From assembly GCF_002001125.1 (NCBI RefSeq), contig NZ_MUNV01000011.1, positions 248,001 through 312,000 of the forward strand: a DNA stretch of 64,000 nucleotides, read 5' to 3'. Positions 57,480 through 64,000 of the stretch are shown piece after piece. The notes below the pieces were generated by a model. It ran no database searches. It worked only from the letters and a program-made list of their open reading frames with translations, and was not told the DNA's origin. The DNA is from Rhodanobacter sp. B04. GTDB lineage: Bacteria > Pseudomonadota > Gammaproteobacteria > Xanthomonadales > Rhodanobacteraceae. Every line of letters begins with the position of its first letter. Positions within the stretch are counted from its first letter, which is position 1. The position numbers and the translations under genes were made by a program.

Positions 57480-58475
57480 ATGATGACGATGCAACCCGTG
57501 CTCGCCTTCGCCTGGAACGCCGCTGTCGGTGTTCCGCTGCTGATCGTCGGCCTGATCGTGCTGGCGCTGATCTGGCTGTTCGGCCAGCCGAAGAAGGAAC
57601 AGGGCAAGCGTCGTCCTGCCCCCAGTGAGCACCTTGGCGAACGGCGCGAGCCCACCTTGGGCGACAACCCCAGCCTGGCCGACGATCCGGTGTTCAGCGC
57701 GCTCGACCGTGCGGGACACGGCGGCCGCCATCCGGATGCCCCCGAACTGCAGCAGGGTGAGCTGGAAATCGGCCTGCGCGAGGAACTCGAGCGGCTGGGT
57801 GCCACGCTCTCCGGCGAGCGTCATGGAACGGCGCCAAAGCAGTCTGCAGCGGAACGTCCGGCCCTGGCCGGCCATGCGGCTTCCATCGTGGATGCCTTGC
57901 GTGCGCCCAGTTCCGATGAACCGGCGCCGCGAACAGCTGCCGCGGGCATGCCGGCGGCTGCGCCAGCGACGACCGCCGCCCCGAGGGTCCCGCCACGCTC
58001 GGACCTCGGGCGCCGGCCGAGCCAGCTACCGGTTGAGCGCATCGTCACGCTGTTTGTGGTGGCGCGCGAGGGAGCGCACTTCAATGGCCCGGATCTGGTC
58101 GTGGCTTCCGAAAAAGCCGGCCTCGAATTCGGCGACATGGGCATCTATCACCGCCTGCTCGACGGCAAGCGCGAACTGGGTCCGATCTTCAGCGTGGCCA
58201 ACATGCTCAAGCCAGGCAATTTCGACCTGGGCCGGCTGGATGCGTTGCACACCCCCGGCGTGAGCTTCTTCATGACCTTGCCTGGTCCCCTGCCGGCACT
58301 GGATGCGTGGGACGCGATGCTGCCCACGGCACAGCGCCTGGCCGAACTGCTGGATGGCCACGTACTCGACGAAGAACGCAACGCGCTCGGCCGCCAACGC
58401 ATCGCCCACATCCGCGACCAGCTGCGCGGCTGGGACCGCGACCACGAAGGCAAGGAAATCATCTTCGGTCGCTGA
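57480..58475 (+). CDS. zipA: Cell division protein ZipA
   Basis: A 331-residue inner-membrane tether for FtsZ. One N-terminal helix (VPLLIVGLIVLALIWLF) is followed by a long Pro/Ala-rich disordered linker (about 40-175). The C-terminal ZipA domain has RIVTLFVVAREGAHFNGPDLV, LEFGDMGIYHRL, IFSVANMLKPGNFDL and TPGVSFFMTLPGP. GAGGAA precedes ATG 57480, 8 bases after smc. ligA, which usually follows smc-zipA, is missing. Confidence 0.94.
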   Translation: MMTMQPVLAFAWNAAVGVPLLIVGLIVLALIWLFGQPKKEQGKRRPAPSEHLGERREPTLGDNPSLADDPVFSALDRAGHGGRHPDAPELQQGELEIGLREELERLGATLSGERHGTAPKQSAAERPALAGHAASIVDALRAPSSDEPAPRTAAAGMPAAAPATTAAPRVPPRSDLGRRPSQLPVERIVTLFVVAREGAHFNGPDLVVASEKAGLEFGDMGIYHRLLDGKRELGPIFSVANMLKPGNFDLGRLDALHTPGVSFFMTLPGPLPALDAWDAMLPTAQRLAELLDGHVLDEERNALGRQRIAHIRDQLRGWDRDHEGKEIIFGR

Positions 58476-58689
58476 TCGAACGTACGGTCAAGTGGCACTT
58501 CGCCTTGTCAGGCGCATCCATCGTCGGGAGCAGCCCATTCCATTCATGGCACGGGGGAATGGACGCGCAGCGTGGGCAGCGCATTCCCGCGCAAGCGCGG
58601 GGCTGTGATTTTGCATGTCCAAACCTGACGGCAGGCCAGGCAACTGGCCAGTTCGTCGCGCGCGCGGCCCGTGCGGCGCCGCTCCTGGA

Positions 58690-59181
58690 TTACCGGCAGA
58701 CCAGCACCGGAACCTTGCTTTGCAGCAGGACCTTTTGCGTCTCGCTGCCCAGCATCAGCCGGTTCAGGCCATGCCAGCCATGGGTGGCCATGACGATGAG
58801 GTCGCAATGGTATTCGTTGACCGCCTCCACAATGGCTTGATGGGGGCGTTCACCGAAGGCGTAGTGGCATTCGCAGGGTACCTGCGCGGCCTTGGCCAGT
58901 TTTTTGGCTTCGTCCAGGTAACGCGAAGCGGTTTGCACCGCCTGCTGGCTGAAACTCAGCTCTGCCGTGGCGAGAAGTTCAGTCATGTAGGCGATGGAGT
59001 TGAACGGCGGCACTACGTGCAACGCCAGCACTTTGGCGCCGAACGTCTTCGCCAGCTCCAGGCCCATGCCGAAGGCTCGCAGCGAGAGATCCGATCCGTC
59101 GATCGGGAGCAGCAGGTGCCGGAATAGCGGCTTCGGCTGCACGCCGGTGGATTCGTGGCGCATGGCGGTTGCAGCGAGCAT
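58690..59181 (-). CDS. Universal stress protein (UspA family)
   Basis: A 163-residue single-domain Usp beginning, after a short tail, LFRHLLLPIDGSDLSLRAFGMGLELAK. It ends DLIVMATHGWHGLNRLMLGSETQKVLLQSKVPVLV, the ATP-binding G-x2-G...GS signature. ATG 59181 is preferred because GAGGGC precedes it and the FNR-type box at 59267 would put transcription start near 59232, downstream of the other candidate starts (59241, 59280). 58476-58689, between it and zipA, holds no gene. Confidence 0.88.
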   Translation of the reverse strand: MLAATAMRHESTGVQPKPLFRHLLLPIDGSDLSLRAFGMGLELAKTFGAKVLALHVVPPFNSIAYMTELLATAELSFSQQAVQTASRYLDEAKKLAKAAQVPCECHYAFGERPHQAIVEAVNEYHCDLIVMATHGWHGLNRLMLGSETQKVLLQSKVPVLVCR

Positions 59182-59266
59182 GGATAAGGCCCTCAAGGTC
59201 TTGGTGATGTTGCGCCTGTGCTCAGGCGTGGCGGGTTTCATGATGTTCCGCGCAGTTGCCGCGATA

Positions 59267-59280
59267 TTGATCGCGGTCAA
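59267..59280 (-). promoter_or_regulatory. FNR/Anr-type box (near-perfect)
   Basis: TTGAT-CGCG-GTCAA, one mismatch from TTGAT-N4-ATCAA. With a centre at -41.5, the start point for the minus-strand usp is near 59232, and CATCAT lies at the expected -10 position (59240-59245). Confidence 0.65.
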
Positions 59281-59332
59281 GTCATCGAGTGATTCCGTGC
59301 CGCGCCTGGGCAGGGGAAATGGTGCCGATCAA

Positions 59333-59346
59333 TTGATCAGCATCAA
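59333..59346 (+). promoter_or_regulatory. FNR/Anr-type box (perfect)
   Basis: TTGAT-CAGC-ATCAA, a perfect match to the FNR consensus. A class II start point would be 59381, with TAACCT at exactly 59369-59374. It drives the group beginning at 59403. It stands 53 bases from the divergent box at 59267. Confidence 0.75.
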
Positions 59347-59402
59347 GATGATGCTTGGACGGCTTGCGTAACCTGTCGCCGGGTTGAGCAGAAAGGCAAG
59401 CC

Positions 59403-59612
59403 GTGATGAACATGCTGAAACTTCAGGGATCCGCAACGCGTGCTGTCGGCGTGAGCGAACGTTTTTGCTGGCGGCTTCGAGCCGGCATGGACGATCTGTT
59501 CTGCCCGCAGCGCATCGGATACGCGCTCAAGCCGGTGCCGGTGAGGAGCAAGGATGCATCAGGCGAGCGTTCACATGTCGCCGCGCGGGCATCCAGGCGA
59601 GGCGCGCCGTGA
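59403..59612 (+). CDS. Small hypothetical protein in stress operon
   Basis: A 69-residue ORF starting GTG 59403 or ATG 59406, just after a perfect FNR box and a predicted start point. It reads MMNMLKLQGSATRAVGVSER followed by a Trp/Cys-containing middle (FCWRLRAGMDDLFCPQ) and a basic tail. No family is recognised. Support for reality comes from AAGG before the start and a four-base GTGA overlap with the next small gene. Confidence 0.4.
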   Translation: MMNMLKLQGSATRAVGVSERFCWRLRAGMDDLFCPQRIGYALKPVPVRSKDASGERSHVAARASRRGAP

Positions 59613-59794
59613 AAAGCCTGTCATCCACACCTGCGTTTTCGATGCTGTCGACCTGCCTTTTGCTGATTGCAGCAAGCAGCGCCCTGATCAGCATGGTCAG
59701 GGGCAACGAATCCATCTGGTCAGCGACGGACTGGATCGGCGGTATCTGCTCGATCGCGCTGGTGGTCAGCCTGGTCAACGACGCACGCAAGTAA
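59609..59794 (+). CDS. Small two-helix membrane protein
   Basis: A 61-residue protein from GTG 59609, overlapping the upstream stop by four bases. Two hydrophobic helices (STCLLLIAASSALISMV and IGGICSIALVVSLV) flank a short polar loop. No family recognised. It ends 30 bases before a Usp gene and probably belongs to the same FNR-controlled transcript. Confidence 0.5.
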   Translation: MKSLSSTPAFSMLSTCLLLIAASSALISMVRGNESIWSATDWIGGICSIALVVSLVNDARK

Positions 59795-59824
59795 ACAACG
59801 TTTCGCCCAACTTCGGGGTATCCG

Positions 59825-60262
59825 ATGTTCCAGAATATCCTCCTGCCTACCGACGGCTCGGATCAGTCGCTGCGCGCCGCGCGCCTGGGCATCGCGCTGG
59901 CCAAACAGACCGGTGCGCGTGTGCATGCCTATCATGTATTGGCGCCGCTGGCGGTCGTCGCCTATTTTTCGGATCTGATCCGGCATGCTCCTGATGGCTA
60001 TCGCGAGGAAGCGGTCAAGTGCGCGCAGCAGAAGCTCGAGGCGATCCACGCACTGGCGAGAGAGGCCGACGTGCCGTTCGAAGGCGACTACGCCTTCGAT
60101 CATCGTCCCTATAGCGCCATCATTGCTGCGGCCCGACGCTACGATTGCGACCTGATCGTGATGGGCACGCATGGCCGCACGGGATGGGATGACCTGGTGC
60201 TTGGCAGCGAAGCCAACAAGGTACTGAGTTGCGCCGACATCCCGCTGCTTGTGTGCCACTGA
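59825..60262 (+). CDS. Universal stress protein (UspA family)
   Basis: A 145-residue single-domain Usp: MFQNILLPTDGSDQSLRAAR at the start and DLIVMGTHGRTGWDDLVLGSEANKVLSCADIPLLV at the end, with the complete G-x2-G-x9-G-S ATP-binding signature. It is of the same type as the Usp at 58690. It follows the two small genes by 30 bases, so it probably shares their FNR-type promoter. The 213 bases after it hold no gene. Confidence 0.92.
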   Translation: MFQNILLPTDGSDQSLRAARLGIALAKQTGARVHAYHVLAPLAVVAYFSDLIRHAPDGYREEAVKCAQQKLEAIHALAREADVPFEGDYAFDHRPYSAIIAAARRYDCDLIVMGTHGRTGWDDLVLGSEANKVLSCADIPLLVCH

Positions 60263-60475
60263 TGTGACGGTTGCGAGTGAACTCCCGGTACCGCGACTCG
60301 CCTGGAGATTCCGGCGGATGACAGGACGAAATCACGGTGTGGCTCGCTGAGCAGGGTGCGTGGCGGCAGGAATCGACCGGTGCTCGTGGAGCGTCGAATG
60401 CCCTGCATCGACAGGCCAGACAAGCACGAACTCGCGGTCTGTTTGCGCGGGCGTCAATCCGGTCGATGCGGGCAG

Positions 60476-60489
60476 TTGATCGAGATCAA
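60476..60489 (+). promoter_or_regulatory. FNR/Anr-type box (perfect)
   Basis: TTGAT-CGAG-ATCAA, a perfect consensus. A class II start point falls at 60524 and TAGTCT sits exactly at 60512-60517. It should drive the genes at 60571 and 60868. Confidence 0.75.
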
Positions 60490-60570
60490 CCAGCGCGCTC
60501 CCGGGGCCGCGTAGTCTCCGGACATGGATGGGCCCGATCGTGAGCCCTCCCGGAATGGAGCAGAAAAGGT

Positions 60571-60783
60571 ATGTCGCCCAGCGATCTTCATCAAGCCACC
60601 GAGGCGATCGGCGATGCCAAGTCGACTTGGATGCAGAGGATGCTGGGGGCCGAGGTGTTTCCAGGCGGAGCGAGAGCGCTTTCACTGCCCGTTTCGCCCG
60701 AGGCTCGCGCCAACGCTTGCGATTTCGTCAAGCGACTATCGCCGGAGACACAACGCATCCTCAATGAGTCCAGGCAGCAGTGA
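60571..60783 (+). CDS. Small hypothetical protein in stress operon
   Basis: A 70-residue protein (MSPSDLHQATEAIGDAKSTW, then MLGAEVFPGGARALSLPVSPEARANACDFVKRLSPETQRIL). It looks soluble with a helical C-terminus and carries no known signature. AAAGGT precedes the ATG, and it lies 47 bases after the predicted FNR-dependent start point. It is followed by a tandem Usp gene. Confidence 0.6.
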   Translation: MSPSDLHQATEAIGDAKSTWMQRMLGAEVFPGGARALSLPVSPEARANACDFVKRLSPETQRILNESRQQ

Positions 60784-60867
60784 ACGACTTGCTGCGGTGT
60801 GAAGTGAAGGGCGATGCCGGGTTGCCATCGGCGTCGAGTCGGGATGCCGCACAAGCGGAGAGACATG

Positions 60868-61746
60868 ATGGCCGAATTGCCAGAGCAGCCAACCGCGGAT
60901 GATGGAAAGTCGCGTGCACGCGGCCCGATGCCGGTTGCAAATATCGTGGCATTTCTGACGTCAGGCACCCCTTGGAGCCCAGCTGCGGCGATGGGCGCTT
61001 CGTTGGCTTCGCACTATGGTTCGGTACTGACAGGCTGCTACGTGGATCCCTGTCTGCGTGATTTGAGTGTGCCGGATGTCGAGTCGACGATCCACACGCC
61101 GGGTCGTGGCGAAGTTCTTTTCGATACGCCGAGCGCGCCCGACTTCATGCTCTTTGCCAGCCAAAACCGCGTCGCCAAGACGAACTGGGCTGTGGTGCAG
61201 GCAGATGTTGAAGGCGCCATCACGCAGCTCGCCGCCTGGCACGATCTGGCGGTGGTTGAAAGCGACATGATGCAAGCAAACGAGTTGCTGACCTTCCTGA
61301 CCCATCTTTTGTGGACCAGCCGACTGCCCTGCATCCTCCTGCCGAAGCCATGCACAGGCTTGCCGCCCTTCGAGTGCATCGTGGTCGGCTGGAATGGCAG
61401 CCCTCAGGCTACCCGCGCCATTCACGCAGCACTGCCATTCCTGCTGGATGCCAAAGAGGTCTGGATCATGGATGGGGCCGACGGGGAGGGCGATGTCGAT
61501 GCCGATCTGCCCAGGTTCGATCCCTTTCGGTTTCTCGCGCAGCACGGTGTAACGGCCCGTCGGCGCCGATTTGACAGTGATGCGGCGATCGTCGGGGGCG
61601 CTTTGATATGGGAGGCTCAACAGCTTCGTGCGGATTTGTTTGTGCTTGGCGCATTCAGCCATTCGCGGCTTCGCGAACGCGTGGCGGGCGGTGTGTTCAG
61701 GTGCATGCTCGAGAACTCGAAGATACCGTTGCTGCTGCAGCACTGA
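60868..61746 (+). CDS. Tandem-domain universal stress protein
   Basis: A 292-residue protein with two Usp-like halves. The first (about 20-140) is degenerate (ANIVAFLTSGTPWSPAAAMGASLA). The second (about 160-292) starts FECIVVGWNGSPQATRAIHAAL and ends DLFVLGAFSHSRLRERVAGGVFRCMLENSKIPLLLQ. The ATP-loop GxxG is replaced by SHSR, so nucleotide binding is uncertain. ATG 60868 has GGAG 7 bases upstream; 60865 is an alternative. Its closest relative in the window is the protein at 61912. Confidence 0.85.
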   Translation: MAELPEQPTADDGKSRARGPMPVANIVAFLTSGTPWSPAAAMGASLASHYGSVLTGCYVDPCLRDLSVPDVESTIHTPGRGEVLFDTPSAPDFMLFASQNRVAKTNWAVVQADVEGAITQLAAWHDLAVVESDMMQANELLTFLTHLLWTSRLPCILLPKPCTGLPPFECIVVGWNGSPQATRAIHAALPFLLDAKEVWIMDGADGEGDVDADLPRFDPFRFLAQHGVTARRRRFDSDAAIVGGALIWEAQQLRADLFVLGAFSHSRLRERVAGGVFRCMLENSKIPLLLQH

Positions 61747-61911
61747 TCGCCAGGCGTCAGCAGGGTGAACCCCGGTTTCTCCCGATGCTTTTGCAGGTCG
61801 CGATACTGCAGGGTGTCATCGCTGCTGCGTGGATTGCGCCCGGGATGGCATGTCATCGCCGCAGGCCACAGCGCCGACCGCCTGCCTGGCGAAGGCGTCA
61901 TTCTCGCCGGA

Positions 61912-62796
61912 TCAGTGTTGCATGAAGACGGGAATATCAGCGTTCGCCATGACATGCCGGGTCGCACCGCCGAGCACCCGCTCGCGGATACGCGAATGCC
62001 CGTAGGCACCCATCACCAGCAGGTCTGCTCGCACCTCGTGCGCTTTTTGAAGAAGGCTCTTGCCGGCTTCAATCGCCGGTACGCTGATGCAATGCGGCTT
62101 TGCGGCAATGCCATGATGCCTCAGGTAGGCAATGGGGTCTGGCTCCGTCACGCCGACCTGGTCGTGGTAAGGCATGCGCACTTCACCGTTGACCACGATC
62201 ACCTGCTTGGCGAGCTGAAGCAGCGGCAACGCGCTATGCAGGGCGCGGGTGCCTTCGACACTGCCGTTCCAGCCGACCACGATGCGATCGAAGCTGACGA
62301 CATCGTCCCAGCGTGGAGGCAGCACCAGGCAGGGCACGTGGCTGCTCAACATGCCTTCGCCGAGGATATCGAACACGCCTGTCTCACCGACCATGTCACG
62401 CTCGATGACGGCCAGGTCGTGCCAGGCGCCGAGCTTGCGCAAGGTAGGCGCGATCGACGTATGCGTCACGACCCATGAGGTGTGTTGCGCACCGAGTTCC
62501 TTGGCGAAGGCATGAAAGGCGGCGGATTCGTCCGAATACGTGTACTCCCCATCGGTCAGCAGACTCATCACCGTAGGGTCGGATTCGCAAGCACGCTGGT
62601 CGCGCAGGCTGCTGGGTACGTAGCAGCCAGTGACATGGGCATTCCAACGCGCCGCGAGATCGATGGCGGTCAGCAGCGCCGCACTCCATGGCCCAGTGGA
62701 TGTGACCATGGCCAGGATGTCGTTGAATTGCAGTGCCGTGCGCCTCGCCACGGTCGACCTCGCGCGGGATGTTTCATCGGATTGATTGGCGAGCAT
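61912..62796 (-). CDS. Tandem-domain universal stress protein
   Basis: A 294-residue protein with two Usp-like halves, like the gene at 60868 but on the other strand. The second half begins FDRIVVGWNGSVEGTRALHSAL and ends DLLVMGAYGHSRIRERVLGGATRHVMANADIPVFMQ. GGAGG lies 8 bases before ATG 62796, which decides the start. It follows the GNAT gene by 33 bases and so should share its promoter. The 165 bases between it and the convergent Usp hold no gene. Confidence 0.88.
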   Translation of the reverse strand: MLANQSDETSRARSTVARRTALQFNDILAMVTSTGPWSAALLTAIDLAARWNAHVTGCYVPSSLRDQRACESDPTVMSLLTDGEYTYSDESAAFHAFAKELGAQHTSWVVTHTSIAPTLRKLGAWHDLAVIERDMVGETGVFDILGEGMLSSHVPCLVLPPRWDDVVSFDRIVVGWNGSVEGTRALHSALPLLQLAKQVIVVNGEVRMPYHDQVGVTEPDPIAYLRHHGIAAKPHCISVPAIEAGKSLLQKAHEVRADLLVMGAYGHSRIRERVLGGATRHVMANADIPVFMQH

Positions 62797-62829
62797 GGCG
62801 ATACCTCCTGCAAGGGAATGCACGGGCTT

Positions 62830-63378
62830 TCACAGGGCCAGCGAATACACCACCGAGCGCGGATCTTCCGGATGTGCTTCGTGCGTGAAGCCAAGATATT
62901 TGGCGAGTTCGCGCATGGGCTCGTTGTTGACGTCGTCGATCGAGAACATCCGGGTCAGCTTTTGCTTGCGCGCCACATCGATGAGATGGCGCATGAGGAG
63001 TACGGCCAGGCCGCGATTTCGCCAGTCATCAGCCACCGTGATGGCGCATTCGCATTGCTTGCTGTCGCCGGTGGTCGCATAGCGGCTGATGCCGACTTCA
63101 CGCAGCTGGCCGTTGTCGTGGGCCATCGCCACGAAAGCCATGTCGTGGACATAGTCGACATGCATCAGATGGTCGAGCAGAGCCTTGCCAGGCTCCTTGA
63201 AATCGCCCAGGAAGCGGAAGCGTCGTGCCTCGGGCGAGAGCCGCCGGATGAACTCCTCTTCCATGGCACGATCCTTCGGCTGCAACGGGCGCACCAGCAC
63301 TCGCGTTCCGTCGCGCAGTGATTCGATCCAGTGATCACCTTCAAGAACGGCCGGCGGTTGTTTTGCGGTGGCAGACAT
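62830..63378 (-). CDS. GNAT-family N-acetyltransferase
   Basis: A 182-residue GNAT acetyltransferase. It begins, after a short tail, with RDGTRVLVRPLQPKDRAMEEEFIRRLSPEARRFRFLG, a start shared with the acetyltransferase part of Pat-like protein acetylases. It has CECAITVADDWRNRGLAVLLMRHLIDVA, where the acetyl-CoA loop is R/Q-x-x-G-x-G/A. Lysine acetylation of metabolic enzymes is a possible role; not shown. First gene of a two-gene unit with the tandem Usp. Confidence 0.88.
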   Translation of the reverse strand: MSATAKQPPAVLEGDHWIESLRDGTRVLVRPLQPKDRAMEEEFIRRLSPEARRFRFLGDFKEPGKALLDHLMHVDYVHDMAFVAMAHDNGQLREVGISRYATTGDSKQCECAITVADDWRNRGLAVLLMRHLIDVARKQKLTRMFSIDDVNNEPMRELAKYLGFTHEAHPEDPRSVVYSLAL

Positions 63379-63457
63379 GGCGAAAACCTCGCAGCGTGGT
63401 AGGAAGCCCTTTGCCAGGGCTGCACTTACCTTTTAGCGAGACGGCGCCCGCGGGCAC

Positions 63458-63471
63458 TTGACGCCGATCAA
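63458..63471 (-). promoter_or_regulatory. FNR/Anr-type box (one mismatch)
   Basis: TTGAC-GCCG-ATCAA. For the minus-strand GNAT gene a class II start point is near 63423, and TAAAAG lies at 63430-63435 on the minus strand, the right place for a -10. Confidence 0.6.
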
Positions 63472-63527
63472 GTGAAACAGAGATCGCGGCCTTTGCTGCC
63501 TGCTTGTCCGGGCTGCGTCGATAGCGG

Positions 63528-63541
63528 TTGACCCAGATCAA
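63528..63541 (+). promoter_or_regulatory. FNR/Anr-type box (one mismatch)
   Basis: TTGAC-CCAG-ATCAA. For the plus-strand usp a class II start point is near 63576. The -10 region there is weak. Confidence 0.55.
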
Positions 63542-63601
63542 GACGCATGAGTAATGCCGGGATGAGTGTTGATGCAACGAATTCAGTCACGGTGCGCCGC
63601 C

Positions 63602-64000
63602 ATGTTGGAAATCCTCATCAACACAGAAGAGATGAGCAACGACAATCCCGTGGTGCGAACGGGCCTTGCGCTGGCGAGCCGCCATGGCGCCTATGCGACG
63701 GGCCTCAACATCGTCGAGGTGTTTCCGTCGTCCATGGCCATGCCCGATGTCATGGCCGTGCTGGAGACGGAGGAGTACGAAGCCAGGCAATGCGCTGCCT
63801 GGTGGTCGGATCAATGCCGCGAACATGGCGTCCAGGGTGGCTGGGAAGTGATCCGTGGTGTCTATGTGCCGGCGCTGGCGCGACGTTCGTGCATGGCGGA
63901 TATCACGGTAAGCCGCTTGCCGAATCGCGAGGCCGGCTATCCCCCGGGCATGGATTACATGACGCGCGTCTTGCTTGCGGCGGCATCGCCGATGCTGCTG
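63602..64000 (+). CDS. Usp-like protein, cut by the right window edge
   Basis: 133 codons are visible from ATG 63602: MLEILINTEEMSNDNPVVRT, GLALASRHGAYATGLNIVEVFP and later WEVIRGVYVPALARRSCMADITV. The beginning resembles the first, degenerate half of the tandem Usp proteins nearby. The second half, if present, lies beyond the window. An in-frame ATG at 63572 would precede the predicted transcription start, so 63602 is preferred. Divergent from the GNAT gene, with an FNR-type box for each direction between them. Confidence 0.65.
   Translation, partial: MLEILINTEEMSNDNPVVRTGLALASRHGAYATGLNIVEVFPSSMAMPDVMAVLETEEYEARQCAAWWSDQCREHGVQGGWEVIRGVYVPALARRSCMADITVSRLPNREAGYPPGMDYMTRVLLAAASPMLL

Noticed and set aside
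58615-59127. 170-codon plus-strand frame opposite the first usp
   Set aside because: It lies antisense to a clear Usp gene and has no recognisable domain.

Overview
The window looks like chromosomal DNA of a high-GC gammaproteobacterium of the order Xanthomonadales, most likely a Rhodanobacteraceae member (Rhodanobacter/Dyella/Frateuria-like). The assignment rests on gene order read from translated sequence: nudJ-mnmA-hflD, clpS-clpA next to infA, serC-pheA-aroA, uvrC-pgsA followed by tRNA-Gly and tRNA-Cys, smc-zipA, and an rpfE-type gene coupled to recJ close to prfB and lysS. No insertion sequence, prophage, CRISPR array or origin was seen.

Layout. 1-3.5 kb: a truncated pstS, rnt (RNase T) and an OprD-type porin. 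3.6-12 kb, all on the minus strand: an OmpR-type regulator and histidine kinase, then a three-gene RND efflux operon (permease, adaptor, outer-membrane factor). 12-17.9 kb: nudJ-mnmA-hflD, clpS-clpA, infA and a small polyhydroxyalkanoate-system protein. 17.9-22 kb: a signalling module of two tail-anchored FHA proteins, a membrane Ser/Thr kinase with a periplasmic sensor and a C-terminal HAMP segment, and a LysM/TPR lipoprotein. 22.2-29.2 kb: serC, pheA, aroA, kdsB, uvrC, pgsA. 29.2-29.8 kb: two identical tRNA-Gly units, each with its own promoter and terminator, then tRNA-Cys. 29.9-37.4 kb: accessory genes (two MacB-type ABC permeases without an ATPase, a hydrolase fragment, DUF4142, a lipoprotein hydrolase, DUF4105, small proteins). 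37.4-41.4 kb: tRNA-Leu, a TraB-family membrane protein, and the agmatine-to-putrescine genes aguA/aguB. 41.6-53.7 kb: yheS, rpfE-type, recJ, a STAS-like protein, asnB, prfB, an 11-residue-repeat protein, lysS, an acyltransferase, yciI and bolA. 53.9-58.5 kb: smc and zipA. 58.7-64 kb: a stress cluster of four universal stress proteins (a fifth runs off the window) with a GNAT acetyltransferase and small proteins.

Three regulatory points stand out. (1) The 330 bases before asnB hold a short ORF with eight Asn codons in eleven, followed by three mutually exclusive hairpins ending in a strong intrinsic terminator. This has the full layout of a translation-coupled attenuator tuned to asparagine. 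(2) The stress cluster carries five FNR/Anr-type boxes (two perfect TTGAT-N4-ATCAA). In four of the five promoters a -10-like hexamer lies where a class II FNR promoter needs it, so the cluster reads as an oxygen-responsive regulon. (3) prfB uses the conserved +1 programmed frameshift, so its first 25 codons are in a different frame from the rest.

All functional names come from reading translated sequence against remembered families. No database search was run.
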